This document shows positions 7,547-16,108 of a stretch of DNA of 17,935 bases, in pieces. Every line of letters starts with the position of its first letter. The first letter of the stretch is position 1. The notes below the pieces were generated by a model. The model worked only from the letters and a program-made list of their open reading frames with translations. It was not told where the DNA came from and ran no database searches. Position numbers and translations under genes: made by a program. The DNA lies in NCBI GenBank assembly GCA_913054415.1, contig CAJXII010000016.1, forward strand, positions 1-17,935. Direction: 5' to 3'. This stretch comes from an uncultured Arcobacter sp. (lineage in GTDB: Bacteria > Campylobacterota > Campylobacteria > Campylobacterales > Arcobacteraceae).

Positions 7547-9043
7547 ATGAAACAATTAAAATGTGCATCACTAGATGGCCTTGATGCAATTAGTGTAGAT
7601 GTAGAATCTACTTTTACAAAAGGTTTGCCATCATTTAGTATTGTAGGATTGGGTAGTAGTTCTATTCAAGAATCAAAAGATAGGATAAAATCATCTTTGC
7701 TTACAAATGATTTTAAATTTCCACCAAAAAAAATAACAATCAATTTATCACCATCAGAAATAGCAAAATCTGGAAGTCAATTTGACCTATCTATTGCACT
7801 TTTGATAGCTTTACAAGATAAAAAAGTAGATTTTGAAGATTTTTATGTTTTTGCAGAATTAGGCTTGGATGGTAGTTTAAAAGATACAAAATCTATCTTT
7901 GTGCTAGTATTATCTCTAGCTAGACAAGGATTAATAAAAAATATACTTATCCCAAAAGATTCTATACCAAAAATATCTAAAATACCAGATCTAAATATAT
8001 ATGCTGTAGATAATCTAAATGAAGCTATATTATTTTTTAGTTCAAAAGATAAACAAAAATACAAAATACAAAATGATGATTTTAGTTATGATTTTATCCA
8101 AATCAATAGTAAAAAATATTATTTTATAGAGCAATACCCACTTGACTTTAAAGATGTAAAGGGACAAGTAGTAGCAAAAAGAGCAGCATTGATTAGTGTG
8201 TGTGGCAATCATAATATTTTATTTGAAGGTAGTCCAGGATGTGGAAAAAGTATGATAAGCAAAAGATTACAATATATTATGCCACCTATGAGTTTGGAGG
8301 AGATTTTAGATAAAGCAAAACTTGATTCACTACAAGTAAAAGAGCCAAATTTTGTTCCTATTAGAAATTTTATATCTCCACACCATAGCTCTACAAAGGC
8401 ATCTATCATAGGTGGAACAAAAATGGGTGAAATAAGTTATAGTAACAATGCTATTTTATTTTTTGATGAACTTCCCCATTTTTCCAAAAATATTTTAGAG
8501 AGCCTAAGAGAACCACTGGAGGATCATACTGTTTTGGTATCTAGGGTTAATAGTAAAATAAAATATGACACAAAATTCTTATTTGTAAGTGCTATGAACC
8601 CTTGCCCTTGTGGGAATTTGCTATCAAAAACTAAAGAGTGTAGATGTAGTGATCTTGAGATACAAAGATATAAAGCTAGACTATCTGATCCTTTTTTGGA
8701 TAGAATCGATTTATATATAGTGATGAATGAAGTTACAAAAGATGATGTTAGCGATATTGATTCTAAATCTATGCATAAAATAGTAAGATCGGTATTTCAA
8801 AAACAAAAAAACAGAGGGCAAAAGAACTTAAATGGTAAATTAAGTGATCTAGAAATAGAAAAATATTGTAAAATAAATAACAATATTAGGGATATTTTAG
8901 ATTTGGCAATAGATAAATTTTCATTATCTTTTAGAGCTATAAATAAAGTTTTAAAAGTTGCTAGAACTATTGCTGATATCGAAGATTCTCAAGAGATAGA
9001 AAAATCTCATTTGCTTGAAGCTTTAAGTTATAGAAGACGATAA
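7547..9043 (+). CDS. comM: YifB/ComM-family AAA+ ATPase (Mg-chelatase-like)
   Basis: The 498-residue protein has the full three-part layout of the family. The N-terminal ChlI-like domain covers about 1-165 and includes INLSPSEIAKSGSQFDL. The AAA+ core has Walker A GSPGCGKS (228-235) and Walker B ILFFDE (303-308). The C-terminal Mg-chelatase-like domain covers about 405-498. The family's Cys cluster NPCPCG followed by CRC is present (Cys 353, 355, 365, 367). ComM in naturally competent bacteria is a hexameric branch-migration helicase that extends integration of incoming single strands. Family members without competence functions exist, so involvement in transformation here is inference. It has its own likely promoter and a strong GGGGG ribosome site. 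Confidence 0.93.
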   Translation: MKQLKCASLDGLDAISVDVESTFTKGLPSFSIVGLGSSSIQESKDRIKSSLLTNDFKFPPKKITINLSPSEIAKSGSQFDLSIALLIALQDKKVDFEDFYVFAELGLDGSLKDTKSIFVLVLSLARQGLIKNILIPKDSIPKISKIPDLNIYAVDNLNEAILFFSSKDKQKYKIQNDDFSYDFIQINSKKYYFIEQYPLDFKDVKGQVVAKRAALISVCGNHNILFEGSPGCGKSMISKRLQYIMPPMSLEEILDKAKLDSLQVKEPNFVPIRNFISPHHSSTKASIIGGTKMGEISYSNNAILFFDELPHFSKNILESLREPLEDHTVLVSRVNSKIKYDTKFLFVSAMNPCPCGNLLSKTKECRCSDLEIQRYKARLSDPFLDRIDLYIVMNEVTKDDVSDIDSKSMHKIVRSVFQKQKNRGQKNLNGKLSDLEIEKYCKINNNIRDILDLAIDKFSLSFRAINKVLKVARTIADIEDSQEIEKSHLLEALSYRRR

Positions 9044-9047
9044 TATG

Positions 9048-9068
9048 TAAAATAATATTATTATTTTA
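9048..9068. repeat. AT-only palindrome after comM
   Basis: A perfect palindrome with 10-bp arms (9048-9057 and 9059-9068) around one base lies five bases after the comM stop. Being all A and T, it would form a weak hairpin. It may help end the comM transcript, but chance is likely in this base composition. Confidence 0.3.
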
Positions 9069-9078
9069 TAATAGAGTC

Positions 9079-9107
9079 TTTACAAATATAATTTTTTATG
9101 TTAGAAT
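9079..9107 (+). promoter_or_regulatory. Sigma70-type promoter of the regulator gene
   Basis: TTTACA (9079-9084) and TAGAAT (9102-9107) are 17 bases apart, and TG precedes the -10 by one base. This is the best complete -35/-10 pair in the window. The start site would be near 9114, just ahead of the ribosome site AGGGGAG at 9121-9127. Confidence 0.6.
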
Positions 9108-9134
9108 GCTAAAAAAATTTAGGGGAGTATAGTT

Positions 9135-9803
9135 TTGAAACAAATAAGAAATTTTAATAATTCAACTATTTTAGCCGTTACAAGTAATTTAGACTTATCT
9201 AATTCTCTAAAAGATGAGTTTGCTAGTGCAAAACAATTTACATCTGTAGATAATATTATAGAAGCTTTAAATTTATGTGAAGAGAATAAATTTGATATTT
9301 TAATCATCAATGCCAATGGTGAAGATCTACATAATATGCTAGATGAACTTACTGAAAATAAAAATTTAGCTATGAAATTTATAATTAGTGATCAAAATTC
9401 AAATGATGATTTAGCTTATTCTATCTATCATGATATATCTGGATTTTTTATTATGCCAATAGATGCACAAAATATTAAAACATCTATTATTGTTGCAATC
9501 AATAGAACAAAAAGAGCTGATAAAGTTGATCTAGGAGAAGGATTTTATTATGATCTATATAGAGATAGAATCTATAATAAAGCAGGAGAACCTATTGATT
9601 TAACAAAATTAGAATTTCAATTATTAAAACTTTTAATTGAAAAATCAGGCACACTTGTAACTTATGATATGATACATGATCATGTATGGAAGAACAAGAA
9701 GATGAGTATATTTACAATGAGAAATGTTGTAAATAAAATTAGAACAAAAACATATTATGGAATTTTTGCTAATGCCTCATCTCAAGGATATATTTTAGGC
9801 TAA
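9135..9803 (+). CDS. OmpR-type DNA-binding regulator with degenerate receiver
   Basis: The 222-residue protein starts at a TTG with the strong ribosome site AGGGGAG 7 bases upstream. Residues about 10-125 have a receiver-like pattern, and about 133-222 form an OmpR/PhoB winged helix (PIDLTKLEFQLLKLLIEKSGTLV, the recognition-helix region TMRNVVNKIRTK, and the end GYILG). The receiver lacks the phosphorylation chemistry. The acidic pair after the first strand is replaced (AVTSN), the acceptor Asp position is Asn 59 (FDILIINANGED), and the usual Lys of the K-P motif is Met (FFIMPID). It therefore probably works without phosphorylation, like the atypical HP1043/HsrA regulators of Helicobacter, though it is not clearly an orthologue. 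No histidine kinase is adjacent. The frame after its stop stays open into the next gene. Confidence 0.85.
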   Translation: MKQIRNFNNSTILAVTSNLDLSNSLKDEFASAKQFTSVDNIIEALNLCEENKFDILIINANGEDLHNMLDELTENKNLAMKFIISDQNSNDDLAYSIYHDISGFFIMPIDAQNIKTSIIVAINRTKRADKVDLGEGFYYDLYRDRIYNKAGEPIDLTKLEFQLLKLLIEKSGTLVTYDMIHDHVWKNKKMSIFTMRNVVNKIRTKTYYGIFANASSQGYILG

Positions 9804-10016
9804 AGTATTATTTCAGATGAAATTACAGTTACCAAAGATGAATTAGTAGAGTTATTTCAAAAAGAGATATTAAAAGACGATAATAGTGGTTGGTTATATG
9901 ATGGTAGCTATGTAGAGATAGTTGCCATTCATGAAAAAGAACCAAAATATATAGTAGATGTAACTAATGCAGAGCATTATAAAATAATATTTAAAAACCA
10001 ACAAAGGATATATAAT
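9804..10016 (+). other. Coding-like stretch without a usual start codon
   Basis: After the regulator's TAA (9801-9803) the same frame stays open for 71 codons and joins the next gene without a stop. The translation looks like real protein (for example DEITVTKDELVELF, then GWLYDGSYVEIVAIHEKEPK). It has no ATG, GTG or TTG before 10017. ATT codons at 9807 or 9810, just after the regulator's stop and about 7-10 bases from AGG (9797-9799), could be rare start codons. The other possibilities are readthrough of the TAA, or a start lost by mutation or sequencing error. If translated, the downstream product would have about 160 residues. I recognise no family. Confidence 0.55.
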
Positions 10017-10289
10017 ATGTCACATTGCCCTTTCTGTAAAAAGAAAATTGCTATGAGCAAAGCTTTTTGTTCAAGAGGCTGTAAAGAGAATTATTTTCAA
10101 CTCATAGCCATACAAATACCAAAATTATTCTTAAAAAGAATTTTTGTATTTTGTAATGAAAAAGAGCGAGAAGAGGAGATAGAAAAATTTGCCTCTATGC
10201 ACAAATGGAGATTAGACCTTCTAAAAAATAAAATAGAAGAGGAAGGTATCAAACACGGATATATAGAAGATCCATATAAAAAAGATTAA
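10017..10289 (+). CDS. Small Cys-rich zinc-ribbon-like protein
   Basis: The 90-residue protein opens with MSHCPFCKKK and has a C-X2-C-X10-C-X3-C pattern (Cys 4, 7, 18, 22, the latter pair in AFCSRGC) that could bind one zinc. The rest is charged and helical, with a Glu/Lys-rich second half. The ATG has a good ribosome site, AAAGGA, about 8 bases upstream. The frame is nevertheless open back to 9804, so the true protein may be longer at its N-terminus. Its stop lies two bases from the convergent lgt stop. Function unknown; a link to the neighbouring regulator is possible but unproven. Confidence 0.7.
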   Translation: MSHCPFCKKKIAMSKAFCSRGCKENYFQLIAIQIPKLFLKRIFVFCNEKEREEEIEKFASMHKWRLDLLKNKIEEEGIKHGYIEDPYKKD

Positions 10290-10291
10290 AA

Positions 10292-11113
10292 TTAACTAAA
10301 TTTTATTTTTTTTATATAGATATATAATCCAAGTGTCAATATAGAAAATATTCCCGATATAAGCATACCCATAGTTAACCAAGATGTTCCATATAAAAAT
10401 CCAAGTTGAATATCTGGTTGTCTAAAAAATTCAGATACTATTCTAGCTAATGAATATAGCAAAACATATAAAATTGTAAGTTCACCATCAAATTTTTTAT
10501 ATTTTCGTATAGAATATAATATTATAAATACCACAAAACCTTCTAAAAATGCTTCATATAGTTGTGATGGATGTCGCATAACTCCATGAACATTTATAGC
10601 CCAAGCTACATCTGTTGCACGACCTACTAAACCTTGATTTAGAAAATTTCCTATTCTTCCAAAAATATAGCCCAAAGGGATAGCCAAAACTGCAATATCT
10701 GTTAAGAAAAAAAATCCTATTTTATGTTTTTTACAAAAAAGATATGTAGATATAGCAAACCCTATCAATGCTCCATGATATGACATACCAGATATTCCAG
10801 CATATACACCATTGATAAATGGATTGAAGATTTGCCAAGGATGGGTTAAATAATAAAATGTATGTGTATCATAAAATATGATATACCCTACTCTTGCTCC
10901 AAGTATTACACCAATCTCTGCCCACCATATATAACTATCCAAAGTCTCTTTTGATATATTTAGATTATCTTTTTTTATAATATAGTGAGCAAAAAGTATA
11001 GCAATAATCAATGCACTTGCATACATTATCCCATACCAATGAACAGCAATAGCTCCTAAATGAAATGCTACAGGGTCAAAATGTTGGTAAATATTATGCC
11101 AACTATTTAGCAT
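10292..11113 (-). CDS. lgt: Prolipoprotein diacylglyceryl transferase
   Basis: Lgt moves diacylglycerol from phosphatidylglycerol to the lipobox Cys of pre-lipoproteins in the inner membrane. The 273-residue protein has about seven hydrophobic helices. It carries the Lgt signature GRIGNFLNQGLVGR (152-165), the essential-His region SYHGALIG (111-118), the HPSQLYEA motif (181-188) and the late Arg region (SLARIVSEFFRQPD). The start overlaps the end of the Fe-S gene by 11 bases, so translation is probably coupled. It is the last gene of the minus-strand run that starts at argF. Confidence 0.96.
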   Translation of the reverse strand: MLNSWHNIYQHFDPVAFHLGAIAVHWYGIMYASALIIAILFAHYIIKKDNLNISKETLDSYIWWAEIGVILGARVGYIIFYDTHTFYYLTHPWQIFNPFINGVYAGISGMSYHGALIGFAISTYLFCKKHKIGFFFLTDIAVLAIPLGYIFGRIGNFLNQGLVGRATDVAWAINVHGVMRHPSQLYEAFLEGFVVFIILYSIRKYKKFDGELTILYVLLYSLARIVSEFFRQPDIQLGFLYGTSWLTMGMLISGIFSILTLGLYIYIKKIKFS

Positions 11114-12428
11114 TTGGCATACCTAGTGATTGTGCTATTAATTCTATAGGATTTTTAAAAATCACTTTAGAATCTGTTCTTCCTAAACTATCTGTAATTT
11201 GCATCCTACAAGCACTACATTCGGCACTTACAATAGAAGCTTTAGTATTATTTATCATAGCTGCTTTTTTCACACCAACTGCTTTTGCAAAATGGTATTT
11301 TTCACTTTGCATAGTAACCCCACCAAAACCACAACAAGCATCAGGATCGCTCATCTCATCTATTGCATAGTTAGGTTTTAATAACTCTCTTGGTTCTTTT
11401 TCTATCCCTTGCATTTTTTTAGCATGACAAGGATTATGATATGTGATAATCTCATCAGATTTGTAATTTGTATCTTTTAATAAAGCTTGAAGTTTTGTAT
11501 TATCATGAAGCCATTTTGTAGCCATAATAATTTTTGGAGCTAATTTTTCTGCTCTTTTTAACCATTGTGGTTGGTTGTGTAAATAATGCACCCAATCTGT
11601 ATTCATCATAGCACTACATGTTGCTTCAGGAACAATTATAGCATCTACTTCATCTATAAATGTTTCAAAATACTCAATATTTTGTTTGACAAGATAATCA
11701 ACAGTATCAAAATCACCTGTAAAATAAGCAGGTGCTGAACAACATAACTGTTTTTTAGGTATAAAAGCATCTACTTCTAATTTTTCTAATATAAACAACA
11801 AAGACTTACCTATATTTGTATAGGCATAATTTCCCATACACCCTATAAAAATAGCTACTTTGTTTAAAGGTAAATCTTTATTTGTTGTTTGTTGTTTGTT
11901 ATAGATAATATTTTCAGGATAACTATTTAAAAATGATTTACGATCGGCAAATGGCAAACTTCTATTTTCAATAAGCTCAATAGGAAGATTAAATCTTATT
12001 TTTGATGATTGTTTTTGATGATCTATTTTTAATCCACAAGTTTGGAAAACATATCCAAGTTTTGCCATCAAATCCATAATCTTACGGTTTCTAAGTAAAA
12101 AGAAAAATAACCTTTTATACCAAGCAATACCATATTTTTTAGCAATATCATATCGAACTTGCTCTATTATCATATCTGTTGGTAGATCATTTGGACAAGC
12201 TTCTACACAATTTGTGCATAAAAAACAACTTTCAAAAATATCTTTTGTAGTTTTGTCAAGTTCTAATTCATCTCGTTTATATGCACCTAAAAGATCTATA
12301 AATCCTCTAGGAGATGTAGTTTCATCTTGATTGATATTAAAAATTGTGCAGTTTGTTTTACATTTTCCACATTTGATACATTCATCACTGATTGCTGTAA
12401 AATTAAATTTATTATTCATAGATGACAT
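11103..12428 (-). CDS. (Fe-S)-binding CCG-domain protein, GlpC/GlcF-like
   Basis: The 441-residue protein carries two [4Fe-4S] motifs near the N-terminus (Cys 17, 20, 23, 27 and Cys 68, 71, 74, 78). Two cysteine-rich CCG domains follow. The first has the variant CCSAPAY; the second has the standard CCGFGG and ends in CSAC. This architecture is shared by GlpC, GlcF, LldE-type and HdrD-type subunits, which pass electrons from a partner dehydrogenase to quinones or thiols. No flavin dehydrogenase gene is adjacent, so the substrate cannot be told. It sits between a one-helix protein gene and lgt in the hemN run. An ATG three codons downstream is an alternative start. Family is secure, role open. 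Confidence 0.88.
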   Translation of the reverse strand: MSSMNNKFNFTAISDECIKCGKCKTNCTIFNINQDETTSPRGFIDLLGAYKRDELELDKTTKDIFESCFLCTNCVEACPNDLPTDMIIEQVRYDIAKKYGIAWYKRLFFFLLRNRKIMDLMAKLGYVFQTCGLKIDHQKQSSKIRFNLPIELIENRSLPFADRKSFLNSYPENIIYNKQQTTNKDLPLNKVAIFIGCMGNYAYTNIGKSLLFILEKLEVDAFIPKKQLCCSAPAYFTGDFDTVDYLVKQNIEYFETFIDEVDAIIVPEATCSAMMNTDWVHYLHNQPQWLKRAEKLAPKIIMATKWLHDNTKLQALLKDTNYKSDEIITYHNPCHAKKMQGIEKEPRELLKPNYAIDEMSDPDACCGFGGVTMQSEKYHFAKAVGVKKAAMINNTKASIVSAECSACRMQITDSLGRTDSKVIFKNPIELIAQSLGMPNAK

Positions 12429-12438
12429 TATATCTAAA

Positions 12439-12714
12439 CTATTTTACAATATGATTAGTAAGAGTTGTCATAGCCTCTTTTAACTCTGTTTGGTCAAAAA
12501 AGATATTTCTTGATAACTCTTGATTAATCTGTTTTAATAATATCATCTTTTTAGATCTATCATTAACACTATCTAGTTGTTTTTTATAACCATCAATAAT
12601 CTCAGATTTTTTAATAGCTTTTGATTTAAAGCTTACTGATGGCAAAAATTGTTTTACCACTAAAAATATGATTAAAACAACTAAAAATAAAACAATTATA
12701 TTTACTATATCCAT
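12439..12714 (-). CDS. Small single-helix membrane protein of unknown function
   Basis: This 91-residue protein has one strong N-terminal membrane helix (about residues 4-26). A basic, helical cytoplasmic tail follows (LDSVNDRSKKMILLKQINQ). Genes on both sides are only 8-10 bases away on the same strand, which supports a real co-transcribed gene. I recognise no family; a role connected with HemN or the Fe-S protein would be a guess. Confidence 0.7.
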   Translation of the reverse strand: MDIVNIIVLFLVVLIIFLVVKQFLPSVSFKSKAIKKSEIIDGYKKQLDSVNDRSKKMILLKQINQELSRNIFFDQTELKEAMTTLTNHIVK

Positions 12715-12722
12715 AAAATTTC

Positions 12723-14096
12723 CTAGATAGTTTTACTAAATCTTCTTTTATCCTCTGGAATATTATTCAAATAAGCATCAAAAGGCATAGATATATTTCT
12801 AATAAGCATAGTTCCTGTTGGACTTACAACTATTTTATCATCACTTATTGTTAGAAGTTCAGCCTCTTCAAACTCTTTTAAAGCTTCAAGTGCATCACTA
12901 AAATACTCTTTGAAATTGATTTTAAATTTCTCTTGCACCACATTTATATCAAGTGCAAAATTTGCCATAAGTTCCATAATCACATATTGTCTTAATATAT
13001 CATCATCACTTAAATTATACCCTTTAAATACAGGTAATTTTCCAGCATCAATCGCCTCTTCATACTCTTTTAAAGTTTTAAAATTTTGAGCATAATAATC
13101 AACACCATCTCCAATAGATGTAACACCTATACCAATAAGATCTGCACCACCTTTTGTAGTATATCCTTGGAAATTTCTATGAAGTTCACCTTTTTCTATC
13201 GCACGGAACAACTCATCATCAGGTTTTGCAAAATGATCCATACCTACCATTTTATAACCATTTGATGTAAAAAACTCAATAGTATCTTTTAAAATCTCAA
13301 GTTTTGTAGATGGTGGAGCAAATGTTGTTTCATCAAATTTTCTTTGTGTTTTCATCATCCAAGGAACATGAGCATAATTAAATACTGCAAATCTATCAGG
13401 ATTAAGTGTTGCCATTTGTCTAATAGTGTGTGCAAAACTCTCTTTTGTTTGATTTGGCAATCCATAGATTAGATCTGTATTTATAGATTTAATCCCAGCA
13501 TCTCTTGCTATTTGGATCACATTTGCAGTAGTTTCAAAAGGTTGAACTCTATGTATAGTTTGTTGCACCACAGGATCTATATCTTGAACACCAAAACTAA
13601 TCCTATTTGTTCCCGCTTCTTTTAAAACTGCCATATGCTCAGCAGTAAAAAATCTAGGATCAACTTCACAACTAATCTCAGCATCATCACTAAAATTTGG
13701 AAAAGTTTCCCTTATAGCATCAGTTACCTCTTTTAGTTGTTCAGGAGTTAAAAATGTAGGAGTTCCCCCTCCAAAATGCATCTGTGTTACAGTTCTATTT
13801 GTATTAAGATGTTTTGATAATATTTTTAACTCTTTTTTTAGATACTCTATATATCTTATTTTTTTATCATCTTTTGATGTAAAGATTACATTACATCCAC
13901 AAAAATAACAAGCACTTCTACAAAATGGAATATGTATATAAAGTGAAAGTGGTCTATTATCGCTTTGTGATCTAAACTTTTCAATTAAATCATCTTGAGT
14001 AAAAGTAGTATTAAATTCAGGTGCCGTTGGATAGCTTGTATATCTAGGGCCTGGACGGCTATATTTTTCAAATTTTTTAAAATCAATCATCTTCAT
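12723..14096 (-). CDS. hemN: Oxygen-independent coproporphyrinogen III dehydrogenase
   Basis: HemN is a radical-SAM enzyme that decarboxylates coproporphyrinogen III to protoporphyrinogen IX without oxygen. The 457-residue length is full size. The HemN-type cluster motif C-X3-C-X2-C-X-C is at Cys 59, 63, 66 and 68 (HIPFCRSACYFCGC). GPRYTSYPTAPEF (16-28) and GGGTPTFL (109-116) are family hallmarks that separate it from the shorter HemW proteins. The start overlaps the upstream two-helix gene by 14 bases; ATGs at codons 1 and 3 are both possible. It is the third heme gene in the window. Confidence 0.96.
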   Translation of the reverse strand: MKMIDFKKFEKYSRPGPRYTSYPTAPEFNTTFTQDDLIEKFRSQSDNRPLSLYIHIPFCRSACYFCGCNVIFTSKDDKKIRYIEYLKKELKILSKHLNTNRTVTQMHFGGGTPTFLTPEQLKEVTDAIRETFPNFSDDAEISCEVDPRFFTAEHMAVLKEAGTNRISFGVQDIDPVVQQTIHRVQPFETTANVIQIARDAGIKSINTDLIYGLPNQTKESFAHTIRQMATLNPDRFAVFNYAHVPWMMKTQRKFDETTFAPPSTKLEILKDTIEFFTSNGYKMVGMDHFAKPDDELFRAIEKGELHRNFQGYTTKGGADLIGIGVTSIGDGVDYYAQNFKTLKEYEEAIDAGKLPVFKGYNLSDDDILRQYVIMELMANFALDINVVQEKFKINFKEYFSDALEALKEFEEAELLTISDDKIVVSPTGTMLIRNISMPFDAYLNNIPEDKRRFSKTI

Positions 14097-14313
14097 CTCT
14101 CTTTTTATTTTTCTTTTTAAATCTACAATAAAATCTCATAGGAAACCATATCAGTAACATAATAGGCACACCAAATATCACTACAAAAGTAGCAACAGTA
14201 TCAAAATATGTTGATTGAGAACTATTAGCTACAAACTTTGTCAATGCTACTGCTAAATATCCAAAAAATAATATTACTATTATAGCATATATTTTAAATA
14301 GATATTTTTTCAT
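14083..14313 (-). CDS. Small two-helix membrane protein of unknown function
   Basis: This 76-residue protein has two hydrophobic segments (about 6-26 and 40-60) and a very charged tail (KKKNKKRDEDD). It starts 8 bases after the argF stop and overlaps hemN by 14 bases, so it is almost certainly part of the same transcript. No family recognised. Confidence 0.7.
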   Translation of the reverse strand: MKKYLFKIYAIIVILFFGYLAVALTKFVANSSQSTYFDTVATFVVIFGVPIMLLIWFPMRFYCRFKKKNKKRDEDD

Positions 14314-14321
14314 CTTTTAAA

Positions 14322-15242
14322 CTATCTATGTTTATCTAACCACACCATAATAGCTTTTTGTGCATGTAGTCTATTTTCTGCTTCTTCAAAGATTGTATCG
14401 CTATGTTTTTCAAATAACTCTTGGCTAACTTCATAACCTTTATATGCAGGTAAACAGTGTAAAAAAATCGCTTTACTATTGGCGTCTTTCATTAGATTTT
14501 CATCTACTATAAAACCTTGAAAATCTTTTATCCGTTGCTCTTTTTCTGCCTCTTGACCCATAGATACCCAAGTATCAGTTGTTACAACTGTTGTATCTTT
14601 TATCGCTATTTTAGGATCATTTGTAATAATAATTTTTGCTCCACTTGTTTGAGCAATTTTTTGTGCTTCATCTAAAATATCAGAATCAACCTCATAACCT
14701 TTTGGTGTAGCTACTCTTAACTCAAATCCTAATTTTGCAGCTAACATCAACCAAGAGTGAGTCATATTGTTTCCATCACCTATATAAGCTACTTTTAGAT
14801 TATCTTGAAGGTTATGTTGCACTATAGTTAAATAATCAGCCATAAGTTGAACAGGGTGAAATTTGTCAGTAAGTCCATTGATAACTGGAACTTTTGAATA
14901 TGATGCAAACTCCTCTAACTCTTTTTGAGAATCATTTCTTATCATAATCATATCTACCATTCTTGATATTACTCTACTTGTATCACTTATAGGCTCTCCT
15001 CGACCAAGTTGAATATCATTTGAACTAAGAAATAATCCAACTCCACCTAGCTGATAGATACCTGTTTCAAAACTTACTCTTGTCCTTGTGCTACTTTTTT
15101 CAAAAATCATACCTAAAGTTTGATTTGGCATATATTTTTTAAATATTTTTGCTTTTGTCTCTTTTTTAATCTTAATTGCTAGATCTATAATCTCCAAAAT
15201 CTCATCTTTGGTATAATCTTTCAATGTTAAAAAATGTCTCAT
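14322..15242 (-). CDS. argF: Ornithine carbamoyltransferase
   Basis: This enzyme makes citrulline from ornithine and carbamoyl phosphate in arginine synthesis. The 306-residue length is normal. The carbamoyl-phosphate motif SSTRTR (50-55), HPVQ (129-132), the ornithine-loop motif DTWVSMGQ (223-230) and HCLP (262-265) are all present. These residues distinguish it from aspartate carbamoyltransferase. AGGA precedes the ATG by 5 bases. It is probably the first gene of the argF-hemN-lgt run. No ArgR-type operator is obvious. Confidence 0.96.
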   Translation of the reverse strand: MRHFLTLKDYTKDEILEIIDLAIKIKKETKAKIFKKYMPNQTLGMIFEKSSTRTRVSFETGIYQLGGVGLFLSSNDIQLGRGEPISDTSRVISRMVDMIMIRNDSQKELEEFASYSKVPVINGLTDKFHPVQLMADYLTIVQHNLQDNLKVAYIGDGNNMTHSWLMLAAKLGFELRVATPKGYEVDSDILDEAQKIAQTSGAKIIITNDPKIAIKDTTVVTTDTWVSMGQEAEKEQRIKDFQGFIVDENLMKDANSKAIFLHCLPAYKGYEVSQELFEKHSDTIFEEAENRLHAQKAIMVWLDKHR

Positions 15243-15257
15243 AATTATCCTAATTTT

Positions 15258-15295
15258 TTGAAATAAACATTATTATAGTTAAGTTTTTATTTCAA
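15258..15295. repeat. 10-bp inverted repeat around the argF -10 box
   Basis: TTGAAATAAA (15258-15267) and TTTATTTCAA (15286-15295) are perfect arms around 18 bases that contain the argF -10 element. On the minus strand the stem is followed by A residues, not U, so it is not a normal terminator. It may be an operator, or chance. Confidence 0.35.
15272..15277 (-). promoter_or_regulatory. -10 box of the argF run
   Basis: A perfect TATAAT on the minus strand lies 29 bases upstream of the argF start, in the only gap between the EI24-like gene and argF. No clear -35 is visible. Confidence 0.55.
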
Positions 15296-16108
15296 TGCCC
15301 TTAATTGATCTAAACTATCTACTTTGAAATCATAATTTATACTCAAAAAATAGTTATGTCCTATATAAATGATATAAAATACTGGTAAAATAAGAGATAT
15401 AAAAGGTATCATAGAGATAATATATAAAAATAATGACTGCAATCTAAAAGCTGTAAGATTATGAAACTGAATATATTTAGCTTGATCTTTAGATAAAAGT
15501 GTAGAGGATACATCAAAATGTAACATCTTATGAAAAAAGTAATAAAAAGGAAGATTAAAAACTATAATATTTACTATAGGTATAAAATATAAAGGTGATA
15601 AAACTATAAGCAACAAGACCATAACAAATAGTGTTTTTATAAGCATAAAAATAGAAGATAATACTGTTCCATACCCTTGTATAGCAATATTAGGATAATA
15701 CCTTTTTTGTAAAATTTGTAATATTATAGGTGTAAAAAAACCTACAATAACTATAGATATAAAAAGTGAAAACCACAACATTGTAAAACTTCCAATAGTA
15801 TAAACCAAAAAACTAACCAACCAAGATGTGATAGAGTATTTTAATAAAAAATCTAAAATTGATGAACCCGTATAGGTTGTATCACTACTGTTTGTATTAA
15901 CGATCCCATTTTCTATCGTAGATTGTTGAGTTTGAATATGCACAGTTGCTTGTGAAAGATTATCTAAACCTACACTTGCAACTGAAAAAAACAAAGTATA
16001 AACTACAACCAAAGTTACAACAAAAGGCACTAAAGTTATCTTGAGCATCTCTTTTGTAAAAAGATCTTTGATCGATAAAAAAATAATCTCTAATTGTGTC
16101 TTTTTCAT
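15287..16108 (-). CDS. EI24/CysZ-like integral membrane protein
   Basis: The 273-residue protein has an N-terminal helix (about 25-47), a polar Thr/Ser-rich loop of about 45 residues, and then four or five more hydrophobic segments. The pattern and the conserved-looking FNLPFYYFFHKMLHFDV region fit the EI24 domain family, which also holds CysZ sulfate transporters. A sulfate role cannot be claimed from this. Its ATG overlaps the hemB stop (TAATG), so it is translated with hemB. Confidence 0.75.
   Translation of the reverse strand: MKKTQLEIIFLSIKDLFTKEMLKITLVPFVVTLVVVYTLFFSVASVGLDNLSQATVHIQTQQSTIENGIVNTNSSDTTYTGSSILDFLLKYSITSWLVSFLVYTIGSFTMLWFSLFISIVIVGFFTPIILQILQKRYYPNIAIQGYGTVLSSIFMLIKTLFVMVLLLIVLSPLYFIPIVNIIVFNLPFYYFFHKMLHFDVSSTLLSKDQAKYIQFHNLTAFRLQSLFLYIISMIPFISLILPVFYIIYIGHNYFLSINYDFKVDSLDQLRALK

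Noticed and set aside
11065..11381. Two plus-strand open frames over the lgt/Fe-S junction
   Set aside because: Both lie opposite well-supported genes with conserved motifs and lack ribosome sites.
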